Source of the DNA: Candidatus Desulfovibrio kirbyi
Lineage (GTDB): Bacteria; Desulfobacterota; Desulfovibrionia; Desulfovibrionales; Desulfovibrionaceae
Length of the DNA stretch: 64,000 nucleotides
Reading direction: 5' to 3'
NCBI GenBank assembly: GCA_013374015.1
Contig: BLLL01000007.1
Location: 111,820 to 175,819, forward strand
Under the pieces are notes generated by a model that did no database searches, had not been told where the DNA came from, and saw nothing but the letters and a program-made list of their open reading frames with translations. Both the position numbers and the translations under genes were made by a program. Below, in pieces: positions 25,289 to 34,026 of the stretch; the stretch's first letter is position 1, and every line of letters starts with the position of its first letter.

Positions 25289-26407
25289 GTGAAAGCAGAT
25301 ACGTTTGACGAAACTGATTTTTTATTGGGCGGCTACCGCTATGAGTTGCCTCCAGAGCGCATAGCCCAGTTTCCGCCCGAACAGCGCGGCGATTCGCGGC
25401 TTTTGGTGATGCCGCGCGCGGGCGACCTCGCGCTTGCCCACAGACGCTTTGAAGACCTGCCGGACTGTTTGCCGAAAAACGCCCTGCTTGTTGCCAACAA
25501 CGTGCGCGTTTTGCCGGCGCGTCTGATCGGTTCGCGCACGACCGGCGGCAAGGTGGAGTTTTTGCTGCTCACGCCGCTGCCGTTGCTTACGCGTCAGGCC
25601 AAATCCGCAAGGAGAGCCGGCGACGACGTTTTCACCGCCGAAGCCCACGGTCTTTTGAGGGTGGGCGGCGCTGTGAACGATGGCGAGCAGATTGTTTTCG
25701 GCGCCGGCATCAATCTGACCGTGCTGGAAAAAACAGGCTCCTTCGGCGAGCGGCGTGTGCGTTTGACTTGGCAGGGCGATTTGGCAAGGGCATTTGCGGC
25801 GACTGGGCATATCCCCTTGCCGCCTTATATCAAACGCTCGGACGACGAGGAAGATGCCGCCCGCTATCAGACGGTTTACGCAAACGATGGCAAAATCGGC
25901 GCTGCCGCTGCCCCGACCGCCGGTCTGCATTTTACCAGAGCCATGCGCGAAAACCTTGTCCGGCAGGGTTTTGAGTGGGTGGAAATAACGCTCTATGTGG
26001 GCTACGGAACCTTCAGCCCGGTGCGCCACGACGACATACGTCACCATCGTATGCACAAAGAATATATTGAAATTTCCGAAGCGGCGGCCGGCGCCGTCAA
26101 CAGGGCAAAGGCCGGCCGGCGTCCTGTTCTGGCTATCGGCACAACCAGCGCGCGCGCCTTGGAAGGGGTTGATGAGCTTTGTGGCAGGGTATTGCCTTAC
26201 AGCGGCTGGATAGATATTTTTCTCTATTCGGGCCGTAAATTCCGCGTGACAGACGCCCTGTTGACAAATTTTCACCTGCCGGAATCCTCTCTGCTCATGC
26301 TTGTGGCCGCTTTTGCGGGGAGGGAGCGCGTGCTGCGCGCATATGCCGAAGCCGTGCGGAACGGGTACCGGTTTTTTTCCTACGGGGATGCCATGCTGAT
26401 TGCATGA
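25289..26407 (+). CDS. queA: S-adenosylmethionine:tRNA ribosyltransferase-isomerase QueA
   Basis: A 372-residue enzyme that transfers and isomerises the ribose of SAM onto preQ1-tRNA to give epoxyqueuosine. Family motifs in order: GYRYELPPERIAQFP, RFEDLPD, NNVRVLPARLIG, HIPLPPYIKR, APTAGLHFT, VGYGTFSPVR, and TSARALEG with TDALLTNFHLPES near the end. The start is GTG 25289, after AAGGGAA. The 255-bp gap before it, back to tag, holds no recognisable gene. Confidence 0.93.
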   Translation: MKADTFDETDFLLGGYRYELPPERIAQFPPEQRGDSRLLVMPRAGDLALAHRRFEDLPDCLPKNALLVANNVRVLPARLIGSRTTGGKVEFLLLTPLPLLTRQAKSARRAGDDVFTAEAHGLLRVGGAVNDGEQIVFGAGINLTVLEKTGSFGERRVRLTWQGDLARAFAATGHIPLPPYIKRSDDEEDAARYQTVYANDGKIGAAAAPTAGLHFTRAMRENLVRQGFEWVEITLYVGYGTFSPVRHDDIRHHRMHKEYIEISEAAAGAVNRAKAGRRPVLAIGTTSARALEGVDELCGRVLPYSGWIDIFLYSGRKFRVTDALLTNFHLPESSLLMLVAAFAGRERVLRAYAEAVRNGYRFFSYGDAMLIA

Positions 26408-26456
26408 TATGGCAATTGCTATCTTTATTTGTAAGTAACTGTCAGGAGGCGCGTGT

Positions 26457-27740
26457 TTGTCACGTATTACACCGCAGAACGAAACACCGGAAATGCTTTC
26501 AGCCCTACTGCCGGGAAAGGGCGGTCGGTTTGTGCAGGCCGAAATTGAGCGATATGAACCTCGACGTGTTGTAACTCACGGCGTGGGAGGTCGGGATGGG
26601 ATGGAGTTGCGTCTTTCACGTTCCATTGTCGGCAAGCCTGAAGCCGATGCTGTCAGCCGTGTGCTTTTGGATGACGGCTATCTTGGCATGGGCAACGAGG
26701 TGCGCCTGTTTGAGGAAGAACTGGCGGCCTTTTTCGGCGTTGAACCTTGGCAGGTCATTGCAGTGAATACCGGCACCGCCGCGCTGCATCTGGCTGTGGA
26801 AGCAGTGGTCGCCCGGTGCGGGCGCATCGGCGGCAAGGCTGAGGTGCTTGTGCCTTCTCTTACATTTGTCGCCTCCTTTCAGGCTGTGAGCGCGGCGGGC
26901 TGTGTGCCTGTGGCCTGTGACGCGCTACCGGAAACCGGCACGCTTGACCTGCGCGATGCGGAAAAAAGGCTCACCGGAAACACCGTTGCCGTCATGCCGG
27001 TGGACTATGCGAGTAACCCCTGGCGGCTGGACGATGTGTATGATTTTGCGCGGCGCAAGGGCCTGCGCGTTGTGGAAGACGCGGCCCACGCCTTCGGGTG
27101 TTCGCACCGCGGGCGCAAAATCGGCAGTTTCGGCGATATGGTCTGTTTCAGTTTTGACGGCATAAAAAATATTACCTGTGGAGAAGGCGGCTGCATTGTG
27201 GCGTTTGACAGGCAGGCGGCTGCCGCAGCCTCCGACGCGCGCCTGCTTTCGGTGGAACAGGACGCCGTGCGGCGTTTCGCCGGAGAACGATCTTGGAACC
27301 CGGACGTGAAGCGCCAGGGCTACCGTTGCCACATGAGCAATATTATGGCCGCCATCGGCCGTGTGCAGCTTTCCCGTCTGAAAACGGAATTCGCCCCGGC
27401 GCGCCGACGGCTCGCGGCGCTCTATGCCCGATGCCTGGCGCATGTGCCCTGTGTGGCGCTGTTGCAATCCGATCCGGAAGATTTTATTGTGCCGCACATT
27501 TTGCCTGTGCGTATTTCGGACGGGCGCAAAGACAGGGTAAAGGCGGCGCTCGCCGCTGCGGGCATCCCCACGGGCACACACTACAAGCCAAACCATTTGT
27601 TGAGTTTTTTCAGGGCCGGCCCTTTGCCGGCGACAGAGCGGCTGTATGCTGAGCTTGTGACCCTGCCCCTGCACCCGGGCCTGAGCGACGGGGATGTGAA
27701 AACTGTCTGCGACGCTCTCGCACGTGCGGCAAGGGTCTGA
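26457..27740 (+). CDS. DegT/DnrJ/EryC1/StrS-family sugar aminotransferase
   Basis: A 427-residue PLP enzyme of the family that aminates nucleotide-linked keto-sugars. Motifs are VNTGTAALHLAVEA (substrate/PLP phosphate), PSLTFVASFQAV, VVEDAAHAFGC (PLP ring Asp), and the catalytic lysine in CFSFDGIKNITCGEGG. An extension of about 55 residues precedes the usual N-terminus. The start is TTG 26457, 7 nt after AGGAGG. It is followed after 15 nt by a glycosyltransferase, so the pair probably adds an amino-sugar-related unit to a surface glycan or to the N-glycan. Confidence 0.85.
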   Translation: MSRITPQNETPEMLSALLPGKGGRFVQAEIERYEPRRVVTHGVGGRDGMELRLSRSIVGKPEADAVSRVLLDDGYLGMGNEVRLFEEELAAFFGVEPWQVIAVNTGTAALHLAVEAVVARCGRIGGKAEVLVPSLTFVASFQAVSAAGCVPVACDALPETGTLDLRDAEKRLTGNTVAVMPVDYASNPWRLDDVYDFARRKGLRVVEDAAHAFGCSHRGRKIGSFGDMVCFSFDGIKNITCGEGGCIVAFDRQAAAAASDARLLSVEQDAVRRFAGERSWNPDVKRQGYRCHMSNIMAAIGRVQLSRLKTEFAPARRRLAALYARCLAHVPCVALLQSDPEDFIVPHILPVRISDGRKDRVKAALAAAGIPTGTHYKPNHLLSFFRAGPLPATERLYAELVTLPLHPGLSDGDVKTVCDALARAARV

Positions 27741-27755
27741 CAGGAGGGAGGGGCA

Positions 27756-28724
27756 GTGCGCCGGCCATGCGTTTCCGTTGTCATGAACTGCTACAACAGC
27801 GCCCGTTATCTGGAGGAGGCGCTGATCAGCCTTTTGCGGCAGTCATTTGAAGATTTTGAAATTATTTTCTGGGACAACGCCTCGACAGACGACAGCGCGG
27901 CCATAGCGCGCAAAATGCGCGCGCAAAGCAACGGGCGTTTGCGCTATTTCAGAGGACAAACCACAGTGCCGCTTGGCGTTGCGCGCAATCTGGCGCTGGC
28001 CCGGGCGCGCGGGGAGCATGTGGCCTTTCTGGACTGTGACGACCTGTGGCGTCCGCAAAAACTTGCAAAGCAGATGGCGCTCTTTGCGGCAAACCCCCGT
28101 CTTGGCCTTGTGTGCACAGACACGGAACTGCTGGAGGGCAAGCGCGCGCTCAAGCGGCAGTTTGCCGAGGCCAAGCCCGCGCGTGGCGTTGTGTTCGCCC
28201 AGCTTATGGAGCGGCAGTGGATTTCCATGTCGTCGGCCATGGCGCGGGCCGAGGCGCTCGTTGCCGTGTCCGCCCGGGAGGCGTCCGGCGGGGCGTTTGA
28301 CGAAAGCCTCAACGTCTGCGAGGAGGCAGACCTTTTTTACCGCATCGCCCACGACTGGGAAGTGGATTTTGTGGACGAGCCGCTCACCGTGTGGCGCGTT
28401 CACTCCGGCAACACGACCTTCCGCAGGTTCGGACAGTTTGCGGACGAAACCCTGTATATTCTGGACAAGCACCGCCGGCTTTATCCGGGTTATGACACGG
28501 AGCACTCCTCCCTAGTCGCTTTGCTCACGCGCAGGGCGGCCTTTCAAAAGGCCGTATCGCTCTGGCGCGAGGGCGAGGGGCGTGAAGCGCGGGCCGTTAT
28601 CGCGCCTTGGCGAAAATTTTTCCTCAAGCACCGTCTGTTCTGGTGGGCGTCTTTTTTGCCCGGTATATGCTTTGATTTTGCGGCGCGTTTGTATTTTGCG
28701 TTGCCGGCGCGCTTACGCAATTAA
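27756..28724 (+). CDS. Family 2 glycosyltransferase
   Basis: A 322-residue GT-A enzyme. The N-terminus reads SVVMNCYNSARYLEEALISL, followed by IIFWDNASTDDSA and the metal-binding region HVAFLDCDDLWRP (DxD equivalent). Charged residues near FDESLNVCEEADLFYRIA provide the probable catalytic base. Hydrophobic C-terminal residues may touch the membrane. The GTG start follows GGAGGGAGGGG. Its stop overlaps the purE stop on the opposite strand, a tight tail-to-tail arrangement. Donor and acceptor are unknown. Confidence 0.83.
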   Translation: MRRPCVSVVMNCYNSARYLEEALISLLRQSFEDFEIIFWDNASTDDSAAIARKMRAQSNGRLRYFRGQTTVPLGVARNLALARARGEHVAFLDCDDLWRPQKLAKQMALFAANPRLGLVCTDTELLEGKRALKRQFAEAKPARGVVFAQLMERQWISMSSAMARAEALVAVSAREASGGAFDESLNVCEEADLFYRIAHDWEVDFVDEPLTVWRVHSGNTTFRRFGQFADETLYILDKHRRLYPGYDTEHSSLVALLTRRAAFQKAVSLWREGEGREARAVIAPWRKFFLKHRLFWWASFLPGICFDFAARLYFALPARLRN

Positions 28725-29230
28725 AGCGCGTACTTATTGGTGATTACCTCGCCATCCGCTTCCACGGCGTCACGCATCCGGGCGCGTTTTTTTTCAAGCT
28801 TATCGCGCAATTCCGGATCGGAGAGCGCCAGAATCTGCGCGGCGAGCCAAGCGGCGTTGCGCGCCCCGGTCTTGTTCAGGGCCACCGTTGCCACGGGGAA
28901 ACCAGCCGGCATCTGCACTGTGGAGAGCAGGGCGTCCATTCCCCCAAGCGTTTCTCCAGCTATGGGAATGCCGATAACCGGGCGTGTGGTGTGGGCGGCG
29001 ACGGCCCCTGCCAAATGCGCCGCCATGCCGGCCGCGCAGACAAAGACCCGCGCGCCGGCGGCCTCATGCTCCCTGATGAGTCGTCGGGTGCGCTCCGGCG
29101 TGCGGTGGGCGGAACTGACCGTGAACACACAGGCAATCCCCAAGTCGCGCAGAATTTCTACACACGGGGCGACAAGCGCCTCATCGGATTTGGAACCGAT
29201 CAGAATGACAACGTCCGCAGGAGTCGTCAT
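28721..29230 (-). CDS. purE: 5-(carboxyamino)imidazole ribonucleotide mutase PurE
   Basis: A 169-residue class I PurE, rearranging N5-CAIR to CAIR in purine synthesis. The N-terminus VVILIGSKSDEAL, the signature SSAHRTPERTRR, CAAGMAAHLAGAVAAHT and IPIAGETLGGMDALLSTVQMP-type residues are all present. The start overlaps the purD stop by 4 nt (ATGA). Normally PurK supplies N5-CAIR; no purK is in the window. Confidence 0.93.
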   Translation of the reverse strand: MTTPADVVILIGSKSDEALVAPCVEILRDLGIACVFTVSSAHRTPERTRRLIREHEAAGARVFVCAAGMAAHLAGAVAAHTTRPVIGIPIAGETLGGMDALLSTVQMPAGFPVATVALNKTGARNAAWLAAQILALSDPELRDKLEKKRARMRDAVEADGEVITNKYAL

Positions 29231-30492
29231 TTTTGCTCCAGACGGCGTATGCCCTTCATTCCGATATCCTTTCGGTAAAAACCGTCCGGCATGTTGATTT
29301 TTTCCAGAGCGGCGTAGGCGGCTTTGTGGGCTTGCCGCAGGCTGTCTCCAAGAGCGGTGACGCAGAGCACACGCCCCCCGTTGGAAAAAAGCGCCGCATC
29401 TCGCAGAATCGTGCCGCCGTGAAACACCTTGACTCCGGTCGCGGCTTCAGCCCTGTCAATGCCGGTGATTGTAAGACCCTTGGAGTAGGCGTTCGGGTAG
29501 CCCTTTGCCGCGAGCACGACGCCCAGGGCAGTTTGCGCGCTGTACACGACGCTTGCCGGATCAAGGCAGCCGTTGACGCAGTCCAACATAATCCGCGCGA
29601 GATCTCCCTGAATGCGCATGAGCAGGGGCTGGCATTCCGGATCACCGAAGCGGGCGTTGTATTCCAGCGTTTTCGGCCCCTCGGAAGTCAACATGATGCC
29701 CGCATACAGCACCCCCACAAAGGGATGCCCTGCTGTGGACAGTTCTTTGAGGATGGGGCGGATAAAGCAATCGGTCATTGATTCAAGGTCGGCGTCACTC
29801 AGGACGGGGGCCGGGCTGTACGCGCCCATGCCGCCGGTGTTCGGGCCTTCATCGTTGTCCCATGCGGTCTTGTGGTCCTGAGCCGAAGGTAAGGGCGCGG
29901 TCACGCGCCCGTCGCAAAAGCAGAGCAGTGAAACTTCCTCGCCTTCCAGGCATTCCTCAATGAGCACGCGATTCCCGACCGCGCCCATAAGCGCGTTCAC
30001 AGCCTCAATGGCCTGCATCGTGGTGCGGGCCACAACAACGCCTTTTCCTGCGGCTAGGCCGTCGGCCTTGACGACCAGCGGCGCGTTGTTCGCGCGTATG
30101 TGGTCAACCGCCGCGTTTGCGTCGCTGAATACCGCGTGCCGAGCTGTGGGCACGCCCGCGCGTGCCATAATCTCCTTGGCAAAAGCCTTGCTGCCCTCAA
30201 TGCGCGCCCCGAAGGCATCCGGCCCGAAACAGGGTATCCCCTCCACGCGCAGACGGTCGGCGATGCCCAAGGTCAGGGTCAGTTCCTGCCCCGGAACCAC
30301 GAGGTCCATTTTTTCCTTGCGGGCAAAGGCGACAAGGCCGTCAATGTCGTCAGCGGCGATGGGCGTGTTGATTGCCCCTTCGCGCTGTGTGCCGCCGTTG
30401 CCCGGCGCGGCGAACAGAGTGTGTGCGCTTTGGGCGAATTTCCACACAAGGGCGTGCTCCCGCCCGCCTGAGCCGATCACAAGAATACGCAT
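29227..30492 (-). CDS. purD: Phosphoribosylamine-glycine ligase PurD
   Basis: A 421-residue ATP-grasp enzyme, the second step of purine synthesis. The N-terminal domain begins RILVIGSGGREHALVWK, and the ATP-grasp core contains PLVVKADGLAAGKGVVVA, DHKTAWDNDEGPNTGGMGAY and YNARFGDPECQPLL. Length is typical. It lies 2 nt after the FG-GAP gene and overlaps purE, so the three are co-transcribed. Confidence 0.95.
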   Translation of the reverse strand: MRILVIGSGGREHALVWKFAQSAHTLFAAPGNGGTQREGAINTPIAADDIDGLVAFARKEKMDLVVPGQELTLTLGIADRLRVEGIPCFGPDAFGARIEGSKAFAKEIMARAGVPTARHAVFSDANAAVDHIRANNAPLVVKADGLAAGKGVVVARTTMQAIEAVNALMGAVGNRVLIEECLEGEEVSLLCFCDGRVTAPLPSAQDHKTAWDNDEGPNTGGMGAYSPAPVLSDADLESMTDCFIRPILKELSTAGHPFVGVLYAGIMLTSEGPKTLEYNARFGDPECQPLLMRIQGDLARIMLDCVNGCLDPASVVYSAQTALGVVLAAKGYPNAYSKGLTITGIDRAEAATGVKVFHGGTILRDAALFSNGGRVLCVTALGDSLRQAHKAAYAALEKINMPDGFYRKDIGMKGIRRLEQK

Positions 30493-30494
30493 GG

Positions 30495-32165
30495 CTACCG
30501 GGTCGGCGTCACTTCAAAATCCGTCAAATCCGTCGGCGTGTTGGGGTTTGTTTGGGAAACGTCCAGCGGATAGGCCGTGATTATGGCCTGGCGGCTGCCG
30601 ATGCCCAGTTCCAGCGTGGTGTTCAGCCCGACAACAAGGTCAAGTATGCCGTCGTTGTTGGCGTCGGCAAGGTCGATCTGCGCGACTGAGCCGCGTATGC
30701 GCCGCGTTTTCCATTTCAGCCCGAGGCCCACGCCGTCCCAGTACAGGGCGTGCACCTCGCCTTGGGGGAAGTAGCGGTATCTGTCAAATATCTGGGCGGC
30801 TGTGGAAACAGGCTTGCTGACCAGCAGCACGTATTCGCCGGTATGGCCGAGGTCGACAGCGATCATGCGGGTGGGGGCGTAGTATTTGCTGGGCAGTTGC
30901 ACGTTGCGGTCCACGCCGAGTCCGGGCACGGCCTTGTAGAATTCCATGCCTGTGGCCGAGCCGGAAAACTGCTCCATCGTGGTGTGTATCTGGGTGTGAG
31001 CGTTGCCCTGAAACAGCCGCAGCCGCTCATTGTCTGTGAGCATGACAAGCTGGTCTGTCTGCAAGTCCTTGCCGGCGGGAATCCAGGCGATGTTGAAGAC
31101 GTTCGCGCCCGCGGGCAGATCAAGTTTTGAGCCGGCGGCGTATTTGTTGCCTGTTTTTATCATCAGCCGTACGGCCGGGGCAAAGAGCTTGACCGAATCC
31201 CATGCCTGCCCTACAAGCGTGGGTGTGTAGTTGGGCGGCATGTTGACAACGCCGGCGAACATGGGGATACGCTCAGCCGCCTGCGCCAGTTTGTTGTCCT
31301 TGAAGCTGAAAAAGTACGTGTAGGGCCGGTTGCTGTCGGATTCAAAGGTCGCGACAACCAACTCCTTTGCCCTGTCGCCGTCAAGGTCTATGGCGCGCAT
31401 GGAAAAATTGAGATTGGACTGGGAGACGACAGTTTCCCCAAGCGGCTTGAGGCGTCCGTCGTCGCCCCAGACATAGACGACAAGTTTGTGTTCGTGGAGC
31501 ACGGCGATTTCATTTTTCCCGTCGCCGTTAAGGTCGGCGACGGCCATATCAACCATGCCTTCTTTCAGACGCTGGCTGCGCAGGCGCGAGCCGTCGCCCG
31601 CCCCCTGATAGCGGAACTGCGGGTTCAGGTACACCTGCTGCTGTCCGGTTTCGTTCACCACAATGTCCGAATTCATGCGGTTGGCCATCTGTCTGCCGTT
31701 TGCGGAGACAGCCCCCATGCCGGACAGGCCGAAGGCCTCGCCGCCAAGGGCCGCGCCCAGTCTCTGGATTGTAGCGTTCAAGGCGCTTAGTAGTCCTTGG
31801 TCCACCTTGGTCCAGAGTTTTCCGGCTTTGTCCATGCTGTTGATCTCAACCGTGCACTCGTTGCCCGTGACGCTTACTGTGCCCCAGACCGCGAAATCCG
31901 CGCCGGATGAGGCCAGCGCCTTTTTGGCGTCCGCTTGGGAGGCGATTTTAGACTGGGAGGGGCGGGCTTCTAGGGAGCTTGGACGGGTGAGCTTTGTCTG
32001 TAGGGATGCCGGCAGGGCTTTTGAGAGATAGGCGTAGCTTTGCGGCGCGTTGACGGCAAAGGGCGATATGACGAAGGTTCTGGACGCGGCCATTGAAGCC
32101 CCGCAGGCCAGCGCGGCCAGAAGCACCGCAATGATCAGCAAAGAGAGACGTACGGTAAGTTTCAT
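30495..32165 (-). CDS. Secreted FG-GAP/VCBS-repeat protein
   Basis: A 556-residue exported protein with a signal peptide (about residues 1-26, ending SMAAS). Residues 27-200 hold an N-terminal domain whose segment ADFAVWGTVSVTGNEC resembles outer-membrane-associated OB-like proteins. Downstream are FG-GAP-type Ca2+-binding repeats: VADLNGDGKNEIAVL, IDLDGDRAKELVVATF and LADANNDGILDLVVGL. A beta-propeller is likely. Function is unknown; its operon position ahead of purD and purE gives no obvious link. Confidence 0.7.
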   Translation of the reverse strand: MKLTVRLSLLIIAVLLAALACGASMAASRTFVISPFAVNAPQSYAYLSKALPASLQTKLTRPSSLEARPSQSKIASQADAKKALASSGADFAVWGTVSVTGNECTVEINSMDKAGKLWTKVDQGLLSALNATIQRLGAALGGEAFGLSGMGAVSANGRQMANRMNSDIVVNETGQQQVYLNPQFRYQGAGDGSRLRSQRLKEGMVDMAVADLNGDGKNEIAVLHEHKLVVYVWGDDGRLKPLGETVVSQSNLNFSMRAIDLDGDRAKELVVATFESDSNRPYTYFFSFKDNKLAQAAERIPMFAGVVNMPPNYTPTLVGQAWDSVKLFAPAVRLMIKTGNKYAAGSKLDLPAGANVFNIAWIPAGKDLQTDQLVMLTDNERLRLFQGNAHTQIHTTMEQFSGSATGMEFYKAVPGLGVDRNVQLPSKYYAPTRMIAVDLGHTGEYVLLVSKPVSTAAQIFDRYRYFPQGEVHALYWDGVGLGLKWKTRRIRGSVAQIDLADANNDGILDLVVGLNTTLELGIGSRQAIITAYPLDVSQTNPNTPTDLTDFEVTPTR

Positions 32166-32508
32166 GCTGGATTCCTTATGTTTGATAGTGAGATACTGCG
32201 CGTCCTGAACGCCACAACACGTACAGTGTACGCGTATCGCGTCCGTTGCGCAAGATGTAGTTGGCGGTATAGTAGGGCATATCTAGACCCGTCCCCCGAG
32301 TCAAGGTTTTTTAACCTGGCGATATCAGATGCAATCCATGTCTCCGGCATCTTTCCGGGGAAATCCCCTGTGCCATGATGATATCCGCTCTATGAATTCC
32401 AATCATCCGTTTGATTTCGAAGACCTTTGCCCTGCACGGGGTTTGCCATAGACGGTCTGACCGTACTGTCTAGGTGAGAGTCTCCCTGACACCGGACAAA
32501 CCCATGGT
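32166..32508. other. Intergenic stretch without a recognisable gene
   Basis: Lies between the divergent FG-GAP and SLC13 genes. AAGGAA at the left edge is the ribosome site of the FG-GAP gene. A near-palindrome (CGTACAGTGTACG at about 32220) could be an operator for one of the two. Short frames on both strands show no conserved features. Confidence 0.4.
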
Positions 32509-32538
32509 TTGACAAGCCGCTACAACACATTGTATATG
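32509..32538 (+). promoter_or_regulatory. Probable promoter of the SLC13 transporter gene
   Basis: TTGACA (32509-32514), an 18-nt spacer, then TATATG (32533-32538), with the ATG 24 nt further on. AAAGGA before the ATG provides a ribosome site within the short leader. Confidence 0.5.
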
Positions 32539-32561
32539 GTTAATACTGTAAAAGGATTACT

Positions 32562-33854
32562 ATGGAATTCTTCAGCCCGGCCACAATAACATTGCTTGTG
32601 CTTGCTGTGATGGCGATTTTTTTTGTCACAGAAGTCATTCCGCTGGCCGTGACGGCCATGTCCGGTGCCATGGCGTTGGGTCTTTGCGGGGTCATTACGC
32701 CGCAGCAGGTTTTCTCCGGCCTTTCCAATTCCACGGTCGTTCTGTTCGCGGGCATGTTCGTTATAGGCACGGCAATGTTTCATACCGGGCTTGCGCAAAA
32801 AATTGGCGCAAGCGTTGTGCGTGTTTTCGGCACGGGTGACAAGGGACTGATGTTTGGAGTTATGCTTGTCGCGGCCGTCCTTTCCTCGTTTTCGTCCAAC
32901 ACCGGCACCACTGCGGCCCTCATGCCCGTGGTGATTGCCATTTGCTCTGCGGCAAACCTGTCTTCGTCACGCCACCTGATGCCGCTTGCCTTTGCCGCCG
33001 GCCTTGGCGGCACCATGACGCTGGTGGGCACGCCTCCCAATATCCTGGCCAACGCCGTTCTTACGGCAAATTCCATCGCCCCTTTTCACTTTTTTGAATT
33101 CGCTCTGATAGGTATCCCCGTGACTGTTGTCGGCATGGCCTATATGATGCTTGTGGGCAACAGGCTTTTGCCGAATGACAATCTGCATGCGGACGATGCC
33201 CTGCGGCATGCTGAAGATCATGCCGCGGAACATGCGGAAGCCAAAAATGAAAATTCCGTGAAAATGCTCATCACCGGGCTGACGCTGCTGGCTGTTATCG
33301 CGGTCATGGCCTTGGATATCAAGCGTTTTCCGCTGGAAATGGTGGCGGTGGCAGGCTCAATCGTGCTGGTGTTGACCGGCTGTATTTCTGAAGAAAAGGC
33401 TTACCGGGGCATTGACTGGGTGACCATTTTTCTGTTTGCGGGTATGATGCCTGTGGCCATTGCCCTTGATAAAAGCGGCGCGGGAAAAATTATTGCCGAT
33501 AATGTTATTGAGTTTATCGGCAACAAACCCTCGCCCTATCTCCTCTGCACCGTGCTCTTTATCCTTTCTGCGGGGTTTACGCAGTTCATGTCCAACACTG
33601 CCTCAGCGGCTCTGCTCTGCCCTCTGGGGCTGTCCATAGCCGTCGGAATCGACGTGTCGCCCCATGCGGTCATCATGTCCATCGCTATCGCGGCTTCGTG
33701 CGCATTCGCGACGCCTGTGGGCACTCCCCCGAACACCCTTGTGCTGGGCGCGGGCAATTACCGGTTTATGGACTACATGAAAGTGGGCGCGCCGCTGGTC
33801 ATCCTGGAGATGATTGTCTGTTCGGTGCTGATACCAATAATCTGGCCATTCTAA
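32562..33854 (+). CDS. SLC13/DASS-family anion:sodium symporter
   Basis: A 430-residue transporter with 11-12 membrane segments arranged as two related halves. Each half carries the substrate/sodium SNT motif followed by a GTPPN loop: SSNTGTTAALMPV with GTPPNILANA, and SNTASAALLCPL with GTPPNTLVLG. Family substrates are dicarboxylates, sulfate or other anions. In a Desulfovibrio-like organism both malate/fumarate-type acids and sulfate are possible. The start is supported by an upstream promoter and AAAGGA. Confidence 0.85.
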   Translation: MEFFSPATITLLVLAVMAIFFVTEVIPLAVTAMSGAMALGLCGVITPQQVFSGLSNSTVVLFAGMFVIGTAMFHTGLAQKIGASVVRVFGTGDKGLMFGVMLVAAVLSSFSSNTGTTAALMPVVIAICSAANLSSSRHLMPLAFAAGLGGTMTLVGTPPNILANAVLTANSIAPFHFFEFALIGIPVTVVGMAYMMLVGNRLLPNDNLHADDALRHAEDHAAEHAEAKNENSVKMLITGLTLLAVIAVMALDIKRFPLEMVAVAGSIVLVLTGCISEEKAYRGIDWVTIFLFAGMMPVAIALDKSGAGKIIADNVIEFIGNKPSPYLLCTVLFILSAGFTQFMSNTASAALLCPLGLSIAVGIDVSPHAVIMSIAIAASCAFATPVGTPPNTLVLGAGNYRFMDYMKVGAPLVILEMIVCSVLIPIIWPF

Positions 33855-34026
33855 CTGGCGGTTATTTCATCGAAAAGTACCGCGTGAATATGACAAAGAA
33901 TTTTATTTGGCCTGCGCGACTGTTTTGCCGAATTTTGCTTGTGCTGTTGCCCTGCTCGGGTATATAGGGAGAAGTATTATGGCAGTGTAATAGAAGATGC
34001 GTGTGATTGCGTACAGGCGGAGCGTC

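Noticed and set aside
25322..26275. A 317-residue minus-strand frame
   Set aside because: Fully antisense to queA, which has all its family motifs.
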